Positions 23,399 through 34,828 of a stretch of DNA of 64,000 nt are shown here, piece by piece. The position numbers were made by a program, and so were the translations under genes. The notes beneath the pieces were generated by a model, which worked only from the letters and a program-made list of their open reading frames with translations, did no database searches and was not told the DNA's origin. Positions within the stretch are counted from its first letter, which is position 1. Every line of letters starts with the position of its first letter. This DNA is from Symsagittifera roscoffensis (lineage: Eukaryota > Xenacoelomorpha > Acoela > Convolutidae). The stretch covers positions 69,172,727 to 69,236,726 of the forward strand of contig NC_087063.1 in assembly GCF_963678635.1 (NCBI RefSeq). Reading direction: 5' to 3'.

Positions 23399-24360
23399 AT
23401 CTGCTGAAAATCAGTCAACTCTCTTCCGATCCAAACAATTTCAATACCAGACAAACCAGAAAAATTTTCTGCATAAAATTTCATTTGACGGACGTCACAA
23501 CGCAGCTATGAGCCGTAAAGATACCAAGGAATTCAAATGAGGATTCATCACAACGGAACTAAAATCATCAGATTCAAGAGGACGAATCGCTTCACGGGAA
23601 AACTGGCACGGCTCATCAGATAGGGAAGAAAGCCTTTCGGACGCCAGATGGCATAAAAAACCTCTCAACAGGGGAAAGAAAGGGTACCCTGAAGTACAAA
23701 AGTCACCACAGCAAGAACACTTCAAACAAACATCAACGCCCGTACGGGACGCCAGGGAGGTACTATCGACTAAGAAAACTGACACTAGCAAAAAATCAAA
23801 CTTCCCAGGGATCACTTTTACAAATACAAATGCATCCGGAAACAGAACGGATCGGATCATTTCAGGCTGCAACATGAAAACGACGACTACCCAAACACAA
23901 TCGACTACTACAGCAGCAACTACACAAACAGTTACATCCGAACCACGAACTACAACAACTTCTACACAAACACCTGAAGAAACCAAAAACATAGTAACGG
24001 ATATTTATGTCAGCCGGGTAGATCCGAAAATCTGCGTACAAGAGGTGCTGGCACACAACATTGAACCGCCAACAATGGGACACACATTAGAAGCCAGTCA
24101 AAGATAAGTTGAACATAAGGTATAAGGGATTACAAACAACGGTAGACAAAAGCACGAAAAAACGAAAAAACTGGCCTCCCAAAGAAGTTGACAAGAAAGG
24201 AAAGGATGCTCATACGAGGAAAATCCGATAATCCAGCAAAACGAAAAACAAATGCAACGGGGAAACGGACCGGCGGGCGACCCACATGGAAACTACAAAC
24301 AAGTGGAATGAGTCTCCAAGCAGAAATTCCGGTCGGGATTTCACAATCTAACAACATAGG
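23399..24360 (+). pseudogene. integrase-region unit 3, truncated
   Basis: Starts like unit 2 (offset 2632 bp) with its own stop in FK* at about 23539. After GHTLEASQ it jumps to sequence corresponding to about 20090, and a further deletion near 24163 removes the end of the integrase. The unit ends in Gly/Lys-rich linker sequence before the minisatellite. Confidence 0.7.
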
Positions 24361-24434
24361 CGCTACGCGCAATACACCGAAGGCATAGAAACTGAAGCAA
24401 AAACCAAACAACTTGAACAACTAATAATTGAAGA

Positions 24435-24820
24435 ATAACAGTTCTAGAACAAAAAATCGTACTAATACATGTATACACCAAAATTTTGCTATATCGAGAA
24501 AGAGCCTGAAATAACAGTTCTAGAACTAAAAATCGTACTAACACATGTATAGGTTAAATTTTTGATATATCAACGAAGATCATAAAATAACACTTCTAGA
24601 ACTAAAAATCGTACCAACACATGTATACACCAAAATTTTACTATATTGACAAAGGGCCTGAAATAACAGTTCGTGAGCTAAAAATCGTACGAACACATGT
24701 ATACACCAAAATTTTGCTATATTGGCAAAGATCATGAAATAACAGTTCGAGAGCTACAAATCGTACTAACACATGTATACGTCAAATTTTTGCTATATTG
24801 ACAAAGATCATGGAATAACA
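24435..24820. repeat. 76-bp minisatellite, five full units
   Basis: ATAACA(G/C) recurs at 24435, 24511, 24587, 24663, 24739 and 24815, exactly 76 bp apart each time, so units differ only by substitutions. Most units contain TTCTAGAA (or a drifted form) and ACATGTATAC, both palindromic cores. Not a CRISPR array: the units are contiguous with no unique spacers. Confidence 0.85.
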
Positions 24821-25019
24821 GTAAAATTTAAAATCATTTTTGATGTAGCTGCAACCCAAAAGCAAGTGGACAAATCTCGTTGGCAGCGTTCCCTGTAAAT
24901 CGTTGTACGCTAATTGGTGATATACAGATCTTTCTGAAAATATCCTAAACAGAACAATAAATTGAAAATCATTTTTTGCTTTTAACTACATAGCTAAGAA
25001 GTAAAACATCAAATTTCAC

Positions 25020-26250
25020 AATCAAACAACAAAAACGCTAACTAAATAAATAAATAAATGAACGAACAAACCAACAAATGAACGAACAAACCAAAAACAA
25101 ATAAACATAAATAAATAAATGAATAAATAAATACATACATGAATAATAAATAAAAACAAAAATAAATGAAAGAAAATAATTAAATAAATATAGCAATAAA
25201 TATCAACGAATAAACAAAACACACCTGATAAATAAATAAACAATAAAAAAATAAAACAATACATAAATAAATAAATACATACATAAATAAATAAATAAAT
25301 AAATAAATAAACGCAAAACTGAAATGTACAAATAATTAAATTAACATGAAAAAATATATATCTCATGAACAAATAACCAAACAAACAGACCCATAATATA
25401 AATAAATGAAAGTAAATGAATTAAATAAATACACATACATAAATAATAAAAGCAAAACTAAATGAAAGAAAGAATAATTAAATAAATATAGAAATAAATA
25501 TCAACAAATAAACAAAACACACCTGATAAATAAATAAGCAATAAAAAAATAAATCAATACATAAATAAATAAATAAATACATAAATGAATACATAAATAA
25601 ATAAATATATAAATAAATAAAAGCAAAAGTGAAATGTACAAATAATTAAATAGACATGAAAAAATATATATGAACAAATAACCAAACAAACAGACCCATA
25701 ATATGAATAAATGAAAATAAATAAATGAAATAAATACACACACATAAATAAAAAAAGTAAAACTAAATGAAAGAAAGAATAATTAAATAAAGAAAGAAAT
25801 AAATATCAACAAATAAACAAAACACACCTGATAAATAAATAAGCAATAAAAAAATAAATCAATACATAAATAAATAAATAAATACATAAATAAATACATA
25901 AATAAATAAATAAATAAATAAATAAAAGCAAAAGTGAAATTTACAAATAATTAAATAGACATGAAAAAAAATATATGAACAAATAACCAAACAAACAGAC
26001 CCATAATATAAATAAATGAAAATAAATAAATTAAATAAATACACACGCAGAAATAATAAAAGCAAAACTAAATGAAAGAAAGAATAATTAAATAAATAAA
26101 CAAAACACGTGATAAAAATAAACAAAAATAAATATGTACATACATAAATTTTAAATAAATATAAGCAAACTAAACATAATTAAATAAATAGAAGAACAGA
26201 TAATTAAATAAATAAAGATGAACAAATAAAGAAACAAACATACGCAATCA
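25020..26250. repeat. (AAAT)-rich array with 305-bp higher-order period
   Basis: Mostly AAATA/AAAT steps. The marker CAGACCCATAATAT recurs at 25386, 25691 and 25996, exactly 305 bp apart, and CACACCTGATAAATAAAT recurs at about 300-305 bp. Long Tyr/Phe-rich minus-strand frames here are products of the repeat, not genes. Confidence 0.8.
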
Positions 26251-26394
26251 CGTGACATAGCGCGATATAGTCCAGCCCACATGATAATTGATAACTGTGG
26301 ACGTTATTTGTCGACACTTGACAACAGACAACATTTAAAAAAAAACCCGTTACACGATACCATAACACCTTGACTAAAGTCTTCGGTGTAAACA

Positions 26395-26989
26395 GCATAC
26401 CACAAACAGCAACACAAACACCGACAAACACGAAGAGGACGATCAATCATCGGATTCATCTGAAGACATTGCCCCATCGCCAAAGCGACAAAACAAGAAA
26501 CAAACTCCTCCAACGAGTGCACCGGAGCCATTGAGGAAATCAACAAGAAACCGCCAATCGGCGCTCTCGCATGCTTTTGGAACCCCGGTGCCTATTAACG
26601 CGATCGAAAATAAGAAAAACGAAGAGACAAAACAACCAATTAGATTCCAAATTGATTCACCACCGGATAGACAAGAAGACAATTATCCCAGCCTAAAATC
26701 CCTAATGCAAGAAATGGGTTTTACTGAAAAAACCCCTCATTTCAAAGCATGCATCAAACTCGTGGAAACAATTAGCCCGAAAAACAAGACAAATCAAACC
26801 GAGGTTGTGGATTTCATTTCGCCGCCAATTGAAGACGAACCAACCGACACAAATGACGAAATTCTATTCATCAACACTAAAATTTGTCAAGAAAGTGAGG
26901 TGGACAAAAACGAGAAGAATGATGATGACGAAGAGCACGAAAGTCAGGGGGAAGAAACTGCCAAGCAGGACACACAAACTGAAAAATGA
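26395..26989 (+). pseudogene. Gypsy pol 3' tail
   Basis: Resumes the sequence found at the ends of integrase units 1 and 2 (PQTATPNTDKHEEDD-type, here frame-shifted). It then runs into single-copy sequence open at 26531-26989: basic KSTRNRQSALSHAFGTP, then an acidic Asp/Glu/Lys-rich end. Ends at TGA about 110 bp before the right LTR. The function of such tails is not known to me. Confidence 0.6.
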
Positions 26990-27098
26990 TGCCAAAAGAG
27001 TCCTACCGGGACTATAAAACTCAAGCTATCAGTCCTAAGGGGACTTTAAAACTCAATTTAAAAAACAATAGTTTATAAATTTTTGTTGTCAACGGAGA

Positions 27099-27344
27099 AT
27101 GTCATCCAGCCTGGATCGACAAACTAACCTTTTATGTATGTTATTTATATTATAAAGAATCTTATGTTCAACTCCTAGATGGCTGGTCACTTGACCTGGG
27201 TAGACAGAGAGGACGAACTCTAACTGCAATAAGAAAAGAGAGTTGAATTAATGTTATCTGTTAACTAGTCGTTTCTTTCGCTCCGACTTAGAGTTGAGGT
27301 TTATCGATCCATTCGGATTCAAGTGTTAGAATATCAGACCCTCC
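27099..27344 (+). repeat. right LTR of the Ty3/Gypsy element
   Basis: Matches 14624-14868 along its length with scattered substitutions. Begins TGTCATCC after a short purine run (CGGAGAA) that could be the polypurine tract. The flanks of the two LTRs show no convincing target-site duplication. Confidence 0.8.
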
Positions 27345-27647
27345 GGTATGAGTTTCAGTGCAGGACTCCTGAACTTGGAAGCTTTTTGATCTTCCAATTA
27401 TAGTAATAAGAGCCTCTGTTATGCCGAGTCTGGTGACGTAATTCTGGTTCTGCTCGCGACCATCGCAACTTTGCAGCACTAGTTTGTGCAATACTAAAAC
27501 GGAATGATCGGAATTTGGATATTTTTTGAAAATGATATATAGTTCATATAAAAAATAAAATTGAAGCTGAAATTTTTTCCACACTTCATGAGATTGTGTA
27601 GAATGAATAAAGCTCGTTTTCATCTTCATCGCACATATCGCCGATAT

Positions 27648-27905
27648 CAATTTTAGTGGCACAATTCGCCCCTTTTTGGCGCCAGTTTTTACACATTTGG
27701 TTAGTCTTTAGTTGCCCTTAATTTTAGTCGTTTCGCAAACGAAAGTGTGTCGCTTAGCAAAGTGAAGTTAAATAAAAGTCTTCGGCTAGTCTGGCTATGG
27801 ATGTGTGTAGTCGGTGCTTCCCGCCGATAAGCGCTTGGCGTTCTCATAAACAGCTCGAGTTGGTATCTCGGAACTATCAATCTCGCAGCATGTATAGACA
27901 ATTGC
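27648..27905 (-). mobile_element. possible minus-strand LTR end with primer-binding site
   Basis: On the minus strand a stretch of about 220 bp (27905 to about 27686) ends in AAAAAC followed by TGGCGCC, the 3'-end complement typical of retroviral primer-binding sites. Then comes GGGGCGAA and, near 27630, a short frame MCDEDENELYSFYTIS. This could be the 5' end of another LTR element pointing left. No second LTR is visible. Confidence 0.25.
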
Positions 27906-27949
27906 ATTAAGTTTTTTTTTTGGGGGGGGGGGGGGTTTCCAATAACTTT

Positions 27950-28174
27950 GTTAGTGGCGCAGTATGTTATTACCGTGTATGCTGTAAAATTTTACCTCCA
28001 CAATTTTCAGAAATAGCACGTCTTTTTCAATATGTTTTATGCAGCCTTTCATCACCGGCGTCTATTGAGCGTACATTTATTCAGTTTTTAAACTTAATCA
28101 GGAAAATTTGTGAACATGAGGTCGGAATTTTTCCAACAAACCTTCCATCGAGCTGGCGCTTAGTTCACTTTTAA
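27950..28174 (+). pseudogene. hAT transposase C-terminal (dimerisation) relic
   Basis: The translated stretch includes EIARLFQYVLCSLSSPASIERTF, resembling the hATC dimerisation domain (a Leu-rich helix then S.ASIER.FS). Only about 70 residues remain and the catalytic part is absent. It follows a G-rich run at 27920. Known family: cut-and-paste DNA transposons. Confidence 0.5.
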
Positions 28175-28412
28175 CGAGCCACCGCGACTTTTTGACGTTT
28201 CTGCATTTGGCGTTCATAAAACCGATGCAACAAAATTATCACCCCGTTTGCCATGGGGTTTTCCCATTGTGATTTGCTTTTCAAAATAATGAAAAAACTA
28301 AATGAAAACTTTGCCTGAAAACAACATACTGGGAGAAATCCGACATTTGCTCTTGGAAATGGTAGGAAAAAAATGGAAAATAAATAAATTTTTGAATTTT
28401 TTTAAATGTTTT

Positions 28413-28962
28413 ACGTCAAATTGCGCTTATGGCTCATCATATAGATTTTGACCTCCTCAGACGCCAGATGATCAGGTTCAAATCTGATTGGAAATAATTT
28501 TTTTCTTCATTTTTAGGGTACAACAGTTTTGCTGTGTCAAAGTTAAAATTTTGTGAGCCTAATTTGAATCAGTGGTCCTAGTTATATCTGTTTCAAGTTC
28601 CCAGTTTTGAGAATTAGTTTCCAATATTTTTTCACTGGGAATTTTTTTGAATTGTTTTGAAATGTGAAAATATGCTCCTATTTCAACAAACACATAATTT
28701 GGATTGAAGAGAGCTATATTTGTGTAATTGTTCCGGCCATTTAAAAAATGCGGCGAAATTTTGTATTCGGTTGAGTTTTAGTTTTTTTCTTTTTTTCCAC
28801 GCTTCTTTTCCACGCAAAATCAGGTAACACAAATAATCATCGGATTGGGTCGAATTATATATCATTTTAAAGCTTTTCAGTCGTAATTCGAACGACAATC
28901 GTGATTCTAAGTTTAACGTCAAACTGCCCTTATGGCTCATCATATAGATTTTGACCTCAGAC
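28413..28962. repeat. pair of ~50-bp direct repeats
   Basis: ACGTCAAA(T/C)TGC(G/C)CTTATGG and the following TCATCATATAGATTTTGACCTC occur at 28413-28465 and 28916-28962, same orientation, about 500 bp apart. The DNA between has no recognised gene. Confidence 0.6.
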
Positions 28963-29964
28963 GCAATTTTAAAAAACTACATTGAAAAAACTAAATTTTC
29001 TCAGTGTTCAGTAAGACCGGTTTAAAACTTTTTTCTTTTTGGTTGAATTTCGAACTAATAAGGTCAGCGTGCATGCTTACAATATCTTACTTGAGCCTAA
29101 TTTGAGCAGTAAAAACTTGGTTTTAATCAAATAGCAATAGTTTTTGGAGTTTCTTAGCTCCTTTGGGAATCAAATTGTTTCAAATTCAAAAACTTTTTAC
29201 AAAAATCGAGAATTAAAAAAAAGTTAATACGATTTTTTCCAATTGCCTTTTTGTCTATGGCTGTCGACAATTCCTATTTCTTTTTTTTTTGTTCAAATCG
29301 TTTTTCTACACCAAACAGAAAAAACGACACTAAATTGATAGAAAAATCGTGTGTTTTTTAAGACTATGGTCGGAACATTCTGTGCTATTTTCACGGTCAC
29401 CGCTTATTCTTTAAAAAATCAACGAAAATCAATATATTTTTGTTTGCCAGAGTTTGAAATGGCATAATTTTATACTGACATGATAAAAATACATGTGGAG
29501 TTCGAGCTTTCATACCCAAGCGAGCACTACAATTTAAAAAATTTACATTTTCGTACCATGCGTCATTTGTAAGGATTTTTAATTTTCTAATCAGCATTTT
29601 CAAGGAAAAACACTACTTAGTTAGAAAATCATGAGTTACCAGTTTTATTATCAGTTTATGATAAAAAACTGTAACAGTTTAAGTTATCCAAAGTTTATTT
29701 TCTTGTTTTTGTTTCGAAAAATTTTTTTTCTTAAAATTTAAAACTTGACAGAAAAAACTTGTTAATCTAAAACTTGTTAATCTTCGATGAAAATTTAAAA
29801 TTTGTTAATCTTCGTTAGACTAATCAAATTGAAAAAAATTGTCAGAAAGGACTGTTTTAGTTCTCAGTTTTCATTATCTCATCTAATAGCGATCATTCTG
29901 ATTATTACACACCCTCAGTTTAGTAACAAAAACATAATCCTCCTAATTTTTGTTGTTCTACAAA
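28963..29964. other. no gene seen
   Basis: AT-rich. Around 29312-29390, 'aaaaacgacactaaattgat' and 'tatggtcggaacattc' also occur near 37.97-38.03 kb, so part of it is a dispersed repeat. Confidence 0.4.
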
Positions 29965-30051
29965 ATTTTGATTTGTTTTTGTAAAACGAAAACAAATCAA
30001 AATGAAATATTTTGGTTTGTTTTGAAAAATGAAATCAAAACAAACCAAAAT
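29965..30051. repeat. two adjacent, related perfect hairpins
   Basis: Hairpin 1 (29965-30003) has 15-bp perfect arms (ATTTTGATTTGTTTT and its complement) around a 9-nt loop. Hairpin 2 (30009-30051) has 17-bp perfect arms (ATTTTGGTTTGTTTTGA) around a 9-nt loop. The stems are homologous but differ at an A/G step that is matched on both sides of each stem. Confidence 0.85.
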
Positions 30052-31769
30052 AAATTTAACTTGTCATATCATAGGACCAGTGCAGAACATTGTTTTTCTA
30101 TTGAAGATCATCAGAAAGTATAAAAAAATCTAGGTTTTTTTGTTCCGACTTACGAAGAAAACGAAATATGGTTTTTTTTCAGTCAGTTTACGGCAATCAA
30201 AATCATAGTTTTTAACAAAAATGTTTTTTGCCCCATTGAAGATATCTACTCCTTAAAATCAAAATCAAAAAGATATTTTACTTCCGATCATTTTTGCAAA
30301 GTTTTGGGAGTTTGAAAATTGCCAAATTAGCCATGATCTGGACTACTTTATGTGCACTTTCTAGATGTTATCAAAAATCCTGAAAAAGTAGCGCGAAATT
30401 TTTATGCGTGGCGAACTATCCAGCACAAAAAAAAATGTTCCAACTTAGATAAAGGCTAGCTTATCAGTCGTATTATTTTCGTAACGCTCAATTTTTCATA
30501 CTCGTTGATATTGTCCAAAATTTAAAGTTTTTGAATATTTTTCCTAACAAATATTTGATTTGGGTTAAAGGGCAGTGGGAACCTTCAGGGCTTCACCCTT
30601 ATTTACGAGCAGTTTTGTTTGCTTTTAAAATATTTAATGTTTTTGGAATCTGAATTGGTGTAGAACAGTTCTTAAGGTTCTCACAGGTGTTTAATGTTCA
30701 TTTCAGACTAGAATACTTTGAAGATTTGCAAGATATTTTTGTATGATTCGTAAAAGATTGAAACCTTCGCTTAGACGATGAAAGAGTTTTGTGAAAGATT
30801 CTTTTTAAATCATTAGATGTGAATTGTTTGCAAAAGTTTTGAATTCTATTGAAACCACGGAAGAGCCAGCAAGTTTTTTAATTGTTTGTAAACCAAAAAA
30901 GTTTCTTTTTTTCTTAGTTTTGATGTTTATTTTTATTCTTTTTAATGACTTTTGCGAGATGAAGACTTGCAACCGGCATTGTTTCGTAGCACAGGCTATA
31001 CACTTAGTATCGGATACTCTTTTATATACTGTTTTACAACTTCAAATCTTAATTCAACTGTTAATTATTTTTTAGTAGCAAAAAAAACAGTTCCACTACT
31101 TCAAGTTGGCCAATGATGATATTCTGATGCGCAAAGAGTAATTAAAAAGCGCACGCCAAACAAAACTTTGTGAAAAAAATTTGTATTTGAATTCCGTGTA
31201 ATCCTAACAAAAATGTGTATATATATATGTCTGGATCGAGACCTGTATACCGAAAACACTGTAAAAATTGAAATTAAAGTTGTTATGTTGATCAACTTTC
31301 CAAGATTTTTGTTTTAATTTTGCTTCGGCCAAAAGGGCTGTTTTGTTGTTCTACTGAATCGAAGGTTCTGTTGCTATCAAAAGTTTAGGCAAAGATTACA
31401 ATACTTATACTTTTATCTTCATTAAAACAATAAACTGATGCCACCGTGACTCATTATCACCATTTCTAAAATTATAAATTTTCAGCTTACCCATCAGAAG
31501 GACGTTTCCTCGCATGACTTTCATCAACTCAAAATAAGGATTCTCTTGTTAAAGCAGGGTTCTTCAATTAGCTTCCTTCGTCAAAAATTTTCCCCCTAAA
31601 TATTCTTTGTTTTTAATGTTAATGAAACTTCATTTCTGCGATTGCTGAAATGAGTTTGAAGACTACGCTTTGACAGGCCGGATAGTTAGATAAGAAGTAA
31701 ATAGACAAACATGTTCAATTGCTTTGCTTCAAAGGAACTGTTGTGCTGAGTAGGTTGGGAAATTGACAA
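30052..31769. other. no gene seen; one repeat fragment
   Basis: AT-rich intergenic DNA. At 30568-30640 'gggaaccttcagggcttcaccct...acgagcagt' matches an end of the TGTTCCGAC-type repeat (see 46.5 and 51.6 kb). A plus-strand frame at 30824-31075 is hydrophobic, with no family recognised. Confidence 0.4.
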
Positions 31770-31775
31770 TTTATT
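31770..31775 (-). promoter_or_regulatory. putative polyadenylation signal AATAAA
   Basis: The minus strand reads AATAAA about 86 bases downstream of the TGA of the RING/B-box gene, a suitable position for its 3' end. Confidence 0.4.
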
Positions 31776-31860
31776 GAGAAAATTATTACTCAATTTGATG
31801 TTAATTCATTGCATGTAGGTTTGATGCCATTAAGTATTTGTTATTGCTTTCCAACTCTTT

Positions 31861-34828
31861 TCATCGATGGATGACTTTCTCCAATTTCAAAATGTTCATT
31901 GGATATTCATAATTCTTGTACTCGGACTTTTGTTTGCCGCATAAGTCTGTGCAAAAAACAGCATTTGTTCCCATTGCGCATCCGAACAAAACGTTTCTAG
32001 AGCCGTAACTGTTCATGAATGGGACCTGCAGTGGCTTCAGCAGAGCACCATCCACAACACTCTTCACATTCAACTCATACACATGAGAATTGAATGCATT
32101 ACCTTCAGATTCTGATGCAAATAGATATCCTTCTCCACTGACCTCATCTCCTCTCGCTATCCACACTAGTGAATGGATACTTTCTATTTTACCCAACCGG
32201 ATTGATTTGAACTAGGCTTGAGATCCAGACTGGTTGAGATCAACTATTGCCAGTCTGCTTTTATTTGTATGCAGTAATACATAGTCTCTTCCGCACAAAA
32301 CTGATAAACTACGGTGTGAGTACTTAATGAGAAGCTGAAGTGTATATGATGTATATACTTCATTTTCGTACACGTGCACACATTTGTATTGAAAACCTAT
32401 CCGCTCTACCAGCATTAACACATTTTCATGAGCTTGAATGATCCAATAAGATTTATTGTCTGCTTTTGAAGTATCCAGAGTCCTAACTACTGTTCCATTT
32501 TCCTTATCAACCGCACTCAACTGTTTCACGCCATCTTTACGAGAAAAGAGATACAGAGCTCCACTTCCACTCAAAGCTAGCCCTAAAAAAAACGATGAAC
32601 TGAATGAGCATAAACCAAATACATGCATTACATTTTAGCATATTGAAATTACATTGCATACAAACTCAGGCTGAGAATTCAGTCACTTGTTGATCACTTG
32701 ATAGATGAAGGAAGGTTATGATTAAGCGTGGGGGTATGTAAATAGTGCAGAGGGGAAATTGAGCAAATCTCTTTTTTTTGTAAAAATCGAAACTAATCCG
32801 CCGTCGTAGTATAGGTAGCCAGCCAGATCAACCAAACAAACCTTGTTGATTGAATTGTTTTGTAACTTTCACAATCAACAAAATTACATGGATAAATTTT
32901 ATGATTTTTGTACCTCCTAGGAATTGGAGGGAGGGGTTTGAACAACCCGGGTCGAGGTGCTCGATTTATGTCTCGACTTTCTCGAACAAAAACTGTTATG
33001 TTCACTGTGTACATTTTGATTTTACGAATGGTTTTTTTTGTGATGAAATTTTTGTTGCCATTAAAAATTTTGTGTACAATCCCCATTGATACAAAAAACG
33101 AACAAAAAGTTTTTTTTTCATCTTTTTTTGTTTTTTTTGCAAAAAGTTATATGTTTCAAAAAAGAAATCAAAGAAGTAATCCAACCAAATTGTTCAAAGA
33201 GAATATTAGAAAACAGAATTCCATATGAGTTTTTTATACTGAGAATTGATCAAGGCTACATCTATTTATCTATTTTTGTTGTTGTACTAACTAATTGGAA
33301 AAATCAAGCCGAGCAAAATTAGAAAATGCACTATTTAAAAAGGGTTAGACAACTAATTCTTAGATGATAGATAAAACCATTGAACAGACCAACTGCTATT
33401 TATATTGATTGACCCCCTACATTATTTAGTGCAAGTATCCGTTTAACTCGATAGTATCTATTTTCATTTTTGTTCAAATTTCTCGTGATTCAAAGTCAAC
33501 AAAAAAATTTAGAAAAACTAAAATTGAATTTACCTATATAACTATGAGCTGACAGTTTTCGGTCCATTGTAATAGATTCTCCTTGAACTTTGAAAACCAA
33601 CACTGTGTCTGCGCTACTACCAAAAGCAAATACTTCCTGAGTTTGCGAACAAAACTGAGGATTTCTTATGTATTCAAGGGTGGTTGCACTGCCTTTGCGA
33701 ATATCTCTAAGCTGCCATCTTTCAGCCCCGATCGTCCTTGCTTTTCTGGTCAATGCTGATGAGCTGGCCCTCAACTGAGAACTTCCCGTATTTTTGCATT
33801 GACTGAAAGAAGCTATCGTTTTCTTCAAACTGTTTTCAACCGCAGTGCACGAGTTAGACAACTCCGAAATGCTTAATTTCATATGCTCAACCTTTTCTTT
33901 CTGCTCATTCAGTTCCTGTAAAGACTTCTTTTCGAATGCATGGAAATTTAGAACATTCTGTGCGCTTTGCATTTTGTTTTTCAGCTCCGTCAACTTTTCG
34001 AGTTTTTCAATAGTAGAGACAATTTCCTCGTTTAGATCAACAGAATTTGTCACCAATCGCTTGTAATCGTTTTGATACTGTTCAACATGTTTCCAAGATT
34101 CGTTTGATGCTGTAGTTAAGTCTTTGAGTACTGAGTTTATCGGAACAACGTGGTGCTCTAGATGACTCTGGTTCCAACAATCTTCGCAAATGGCGGCCGA
34201 GCAGTTCTTGCAGTAGAATTTCTTCGCTTTTTTGTGAAGACTGCAAACGTCTTGTCCAGCTTGGTTGTCTAGTACAGCACTTGATGTGCTCTGTTGTGAT
34301 GCCTGAAAACAGTAAATTCTTTTATGCATGAAGTGAAGTGTAAAGGCAATTTCCCTCAAAAAGTTAGTCTCAAATAAAAATAAAAAATTTAGGAAGGTTT
34401 TGGGGAAAAAATCATGGAACCATAAAACTGCAATAATTTCTCCTAATAAAATTGTTTCCTTATTTTAGATTTTATTAACCATTTTTTTGATATTTTGAAT
34501 CAGGATAGTCTATTGTTCTCTAAAAAAACTTTCCAATCATTTTGAAATATTACATAGATGGCTTGGAAGTGTCAAATTTCCCTACTATTAACTAGTTTTA
34601 GAGAATTACCTCAATTGCGGTTTTTAAATCGTAATTGACCGATAAGTCGTTCTCGTTTCTGATCCTGGCAGCTATCGGTTCTCGACATTTTGAACACATT
34701 CTAGAATCGCTACTTAGAACTATACGCAGGCAATCTTTCGGGGTTGAACAATACGAGTGACCACAATCTAAAGCTTTTGGGTTCTCAAGCGTCTCCAGAC
34801 AAATACAGCATTCAAGCGGATCGGTCAT
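31861..34828 (-). CDS. TRIM-like RING/B-box/coiled-coil gene, 3 exons
   Basis: Exons 34828-34610, 34302-33534 and 32582-31861 join in phases 0 and 1 with GT-AG sites (GAG|GTAATT, ATAG|GTAAAT). Exon 1 starts at ATG and is a C3HC4 RING (CCICLETLENPKALDCGHSYC, then CSKCREPI). Exon 2 has a B-box (CSLHKKAKKFYCKNC, CEDCWNQSH, HH), then about 120 residues of coiled coil. Exon 3 and the end of exon 2 form a region of roughly 300 residues with repeated beta-like strands, possibly a propeller; I do not recognise a named domain. One in-frame TAG (32212-32214) interrupts exon 3, after which the same frame continues 116 codons to TGA. So the product is either truncated by about a third of its C-terminal domain, or the TAG is read through or polymorphic. 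TRIM proteins are usually cytoplasmic ubiquitin ligases; this role is inferred. Confidence 0.75.
32583..33533 (-). other. intron 2 of the TRIM-like gene
   Basis: A 951-bp intron bounded by GTAAAT and TTTTTTTAG. Overlapping small frames at 32793-33322 on both strands are poly-Phe/Lys products of T/A runs and are not supported as genes. Confidence 0.6.

Larger units (their letters stand above)
14624..27344 (+). mobile_element. Ty3/Gypsy-type LTR retroelement with expanded interior
   Basis: Two LTRs bracket gag (zinc knuckles), protease, RT, RNase H, integrase and a hydrophilic 3' tail, the Ty3/Gypsy order. The interior is inflated. The region from the end of RNase H through integrase occurs as two full tandem copies and one truncated copy (offsets 2626 and 2632 bp). 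A 76-bp minisatellite and an (AAAT)-type array then split the tail. Stops and frame changes are present in most domains. The whole is about 12.7 kb. Confidence 0.85.

Noticed and set aside
24435-24820. CRISPR array
   Set aside because: Repeats are contiguous 76-bp units without unique spacers, in a eukaryotic retroelement.
25022-26125. Long Tyr/Phe/Leu-rich minus-strand frames
   Set aside because: They are translations of (AAAT)-type repeats and recur with each repeat unit.
27288-27662. 124-codon minus-strand frame beside the right LTR
   Set aside because: Its last part is antisense LTR and no domain is visible; at most it overlaps a possible leader of another element.
1070-32214. Nuclear reassignment of TAG (or TAA) to a sense codon
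   Set aside because: The FCHO-like and CCDC85-like genes have no in-frame TAG or TAA in nearly 1,300 codons. In the retroelements, stops replace different residues (Gln, Tyr, Ser, Trp, Lys) and include TGA, which is ordinary decay.
32793-33322. Overlapping small frames on both strands
   Set aside because: They lie in an intron of the TRIM-like gene and are made of poly-Phe/Lys from T/A runs.
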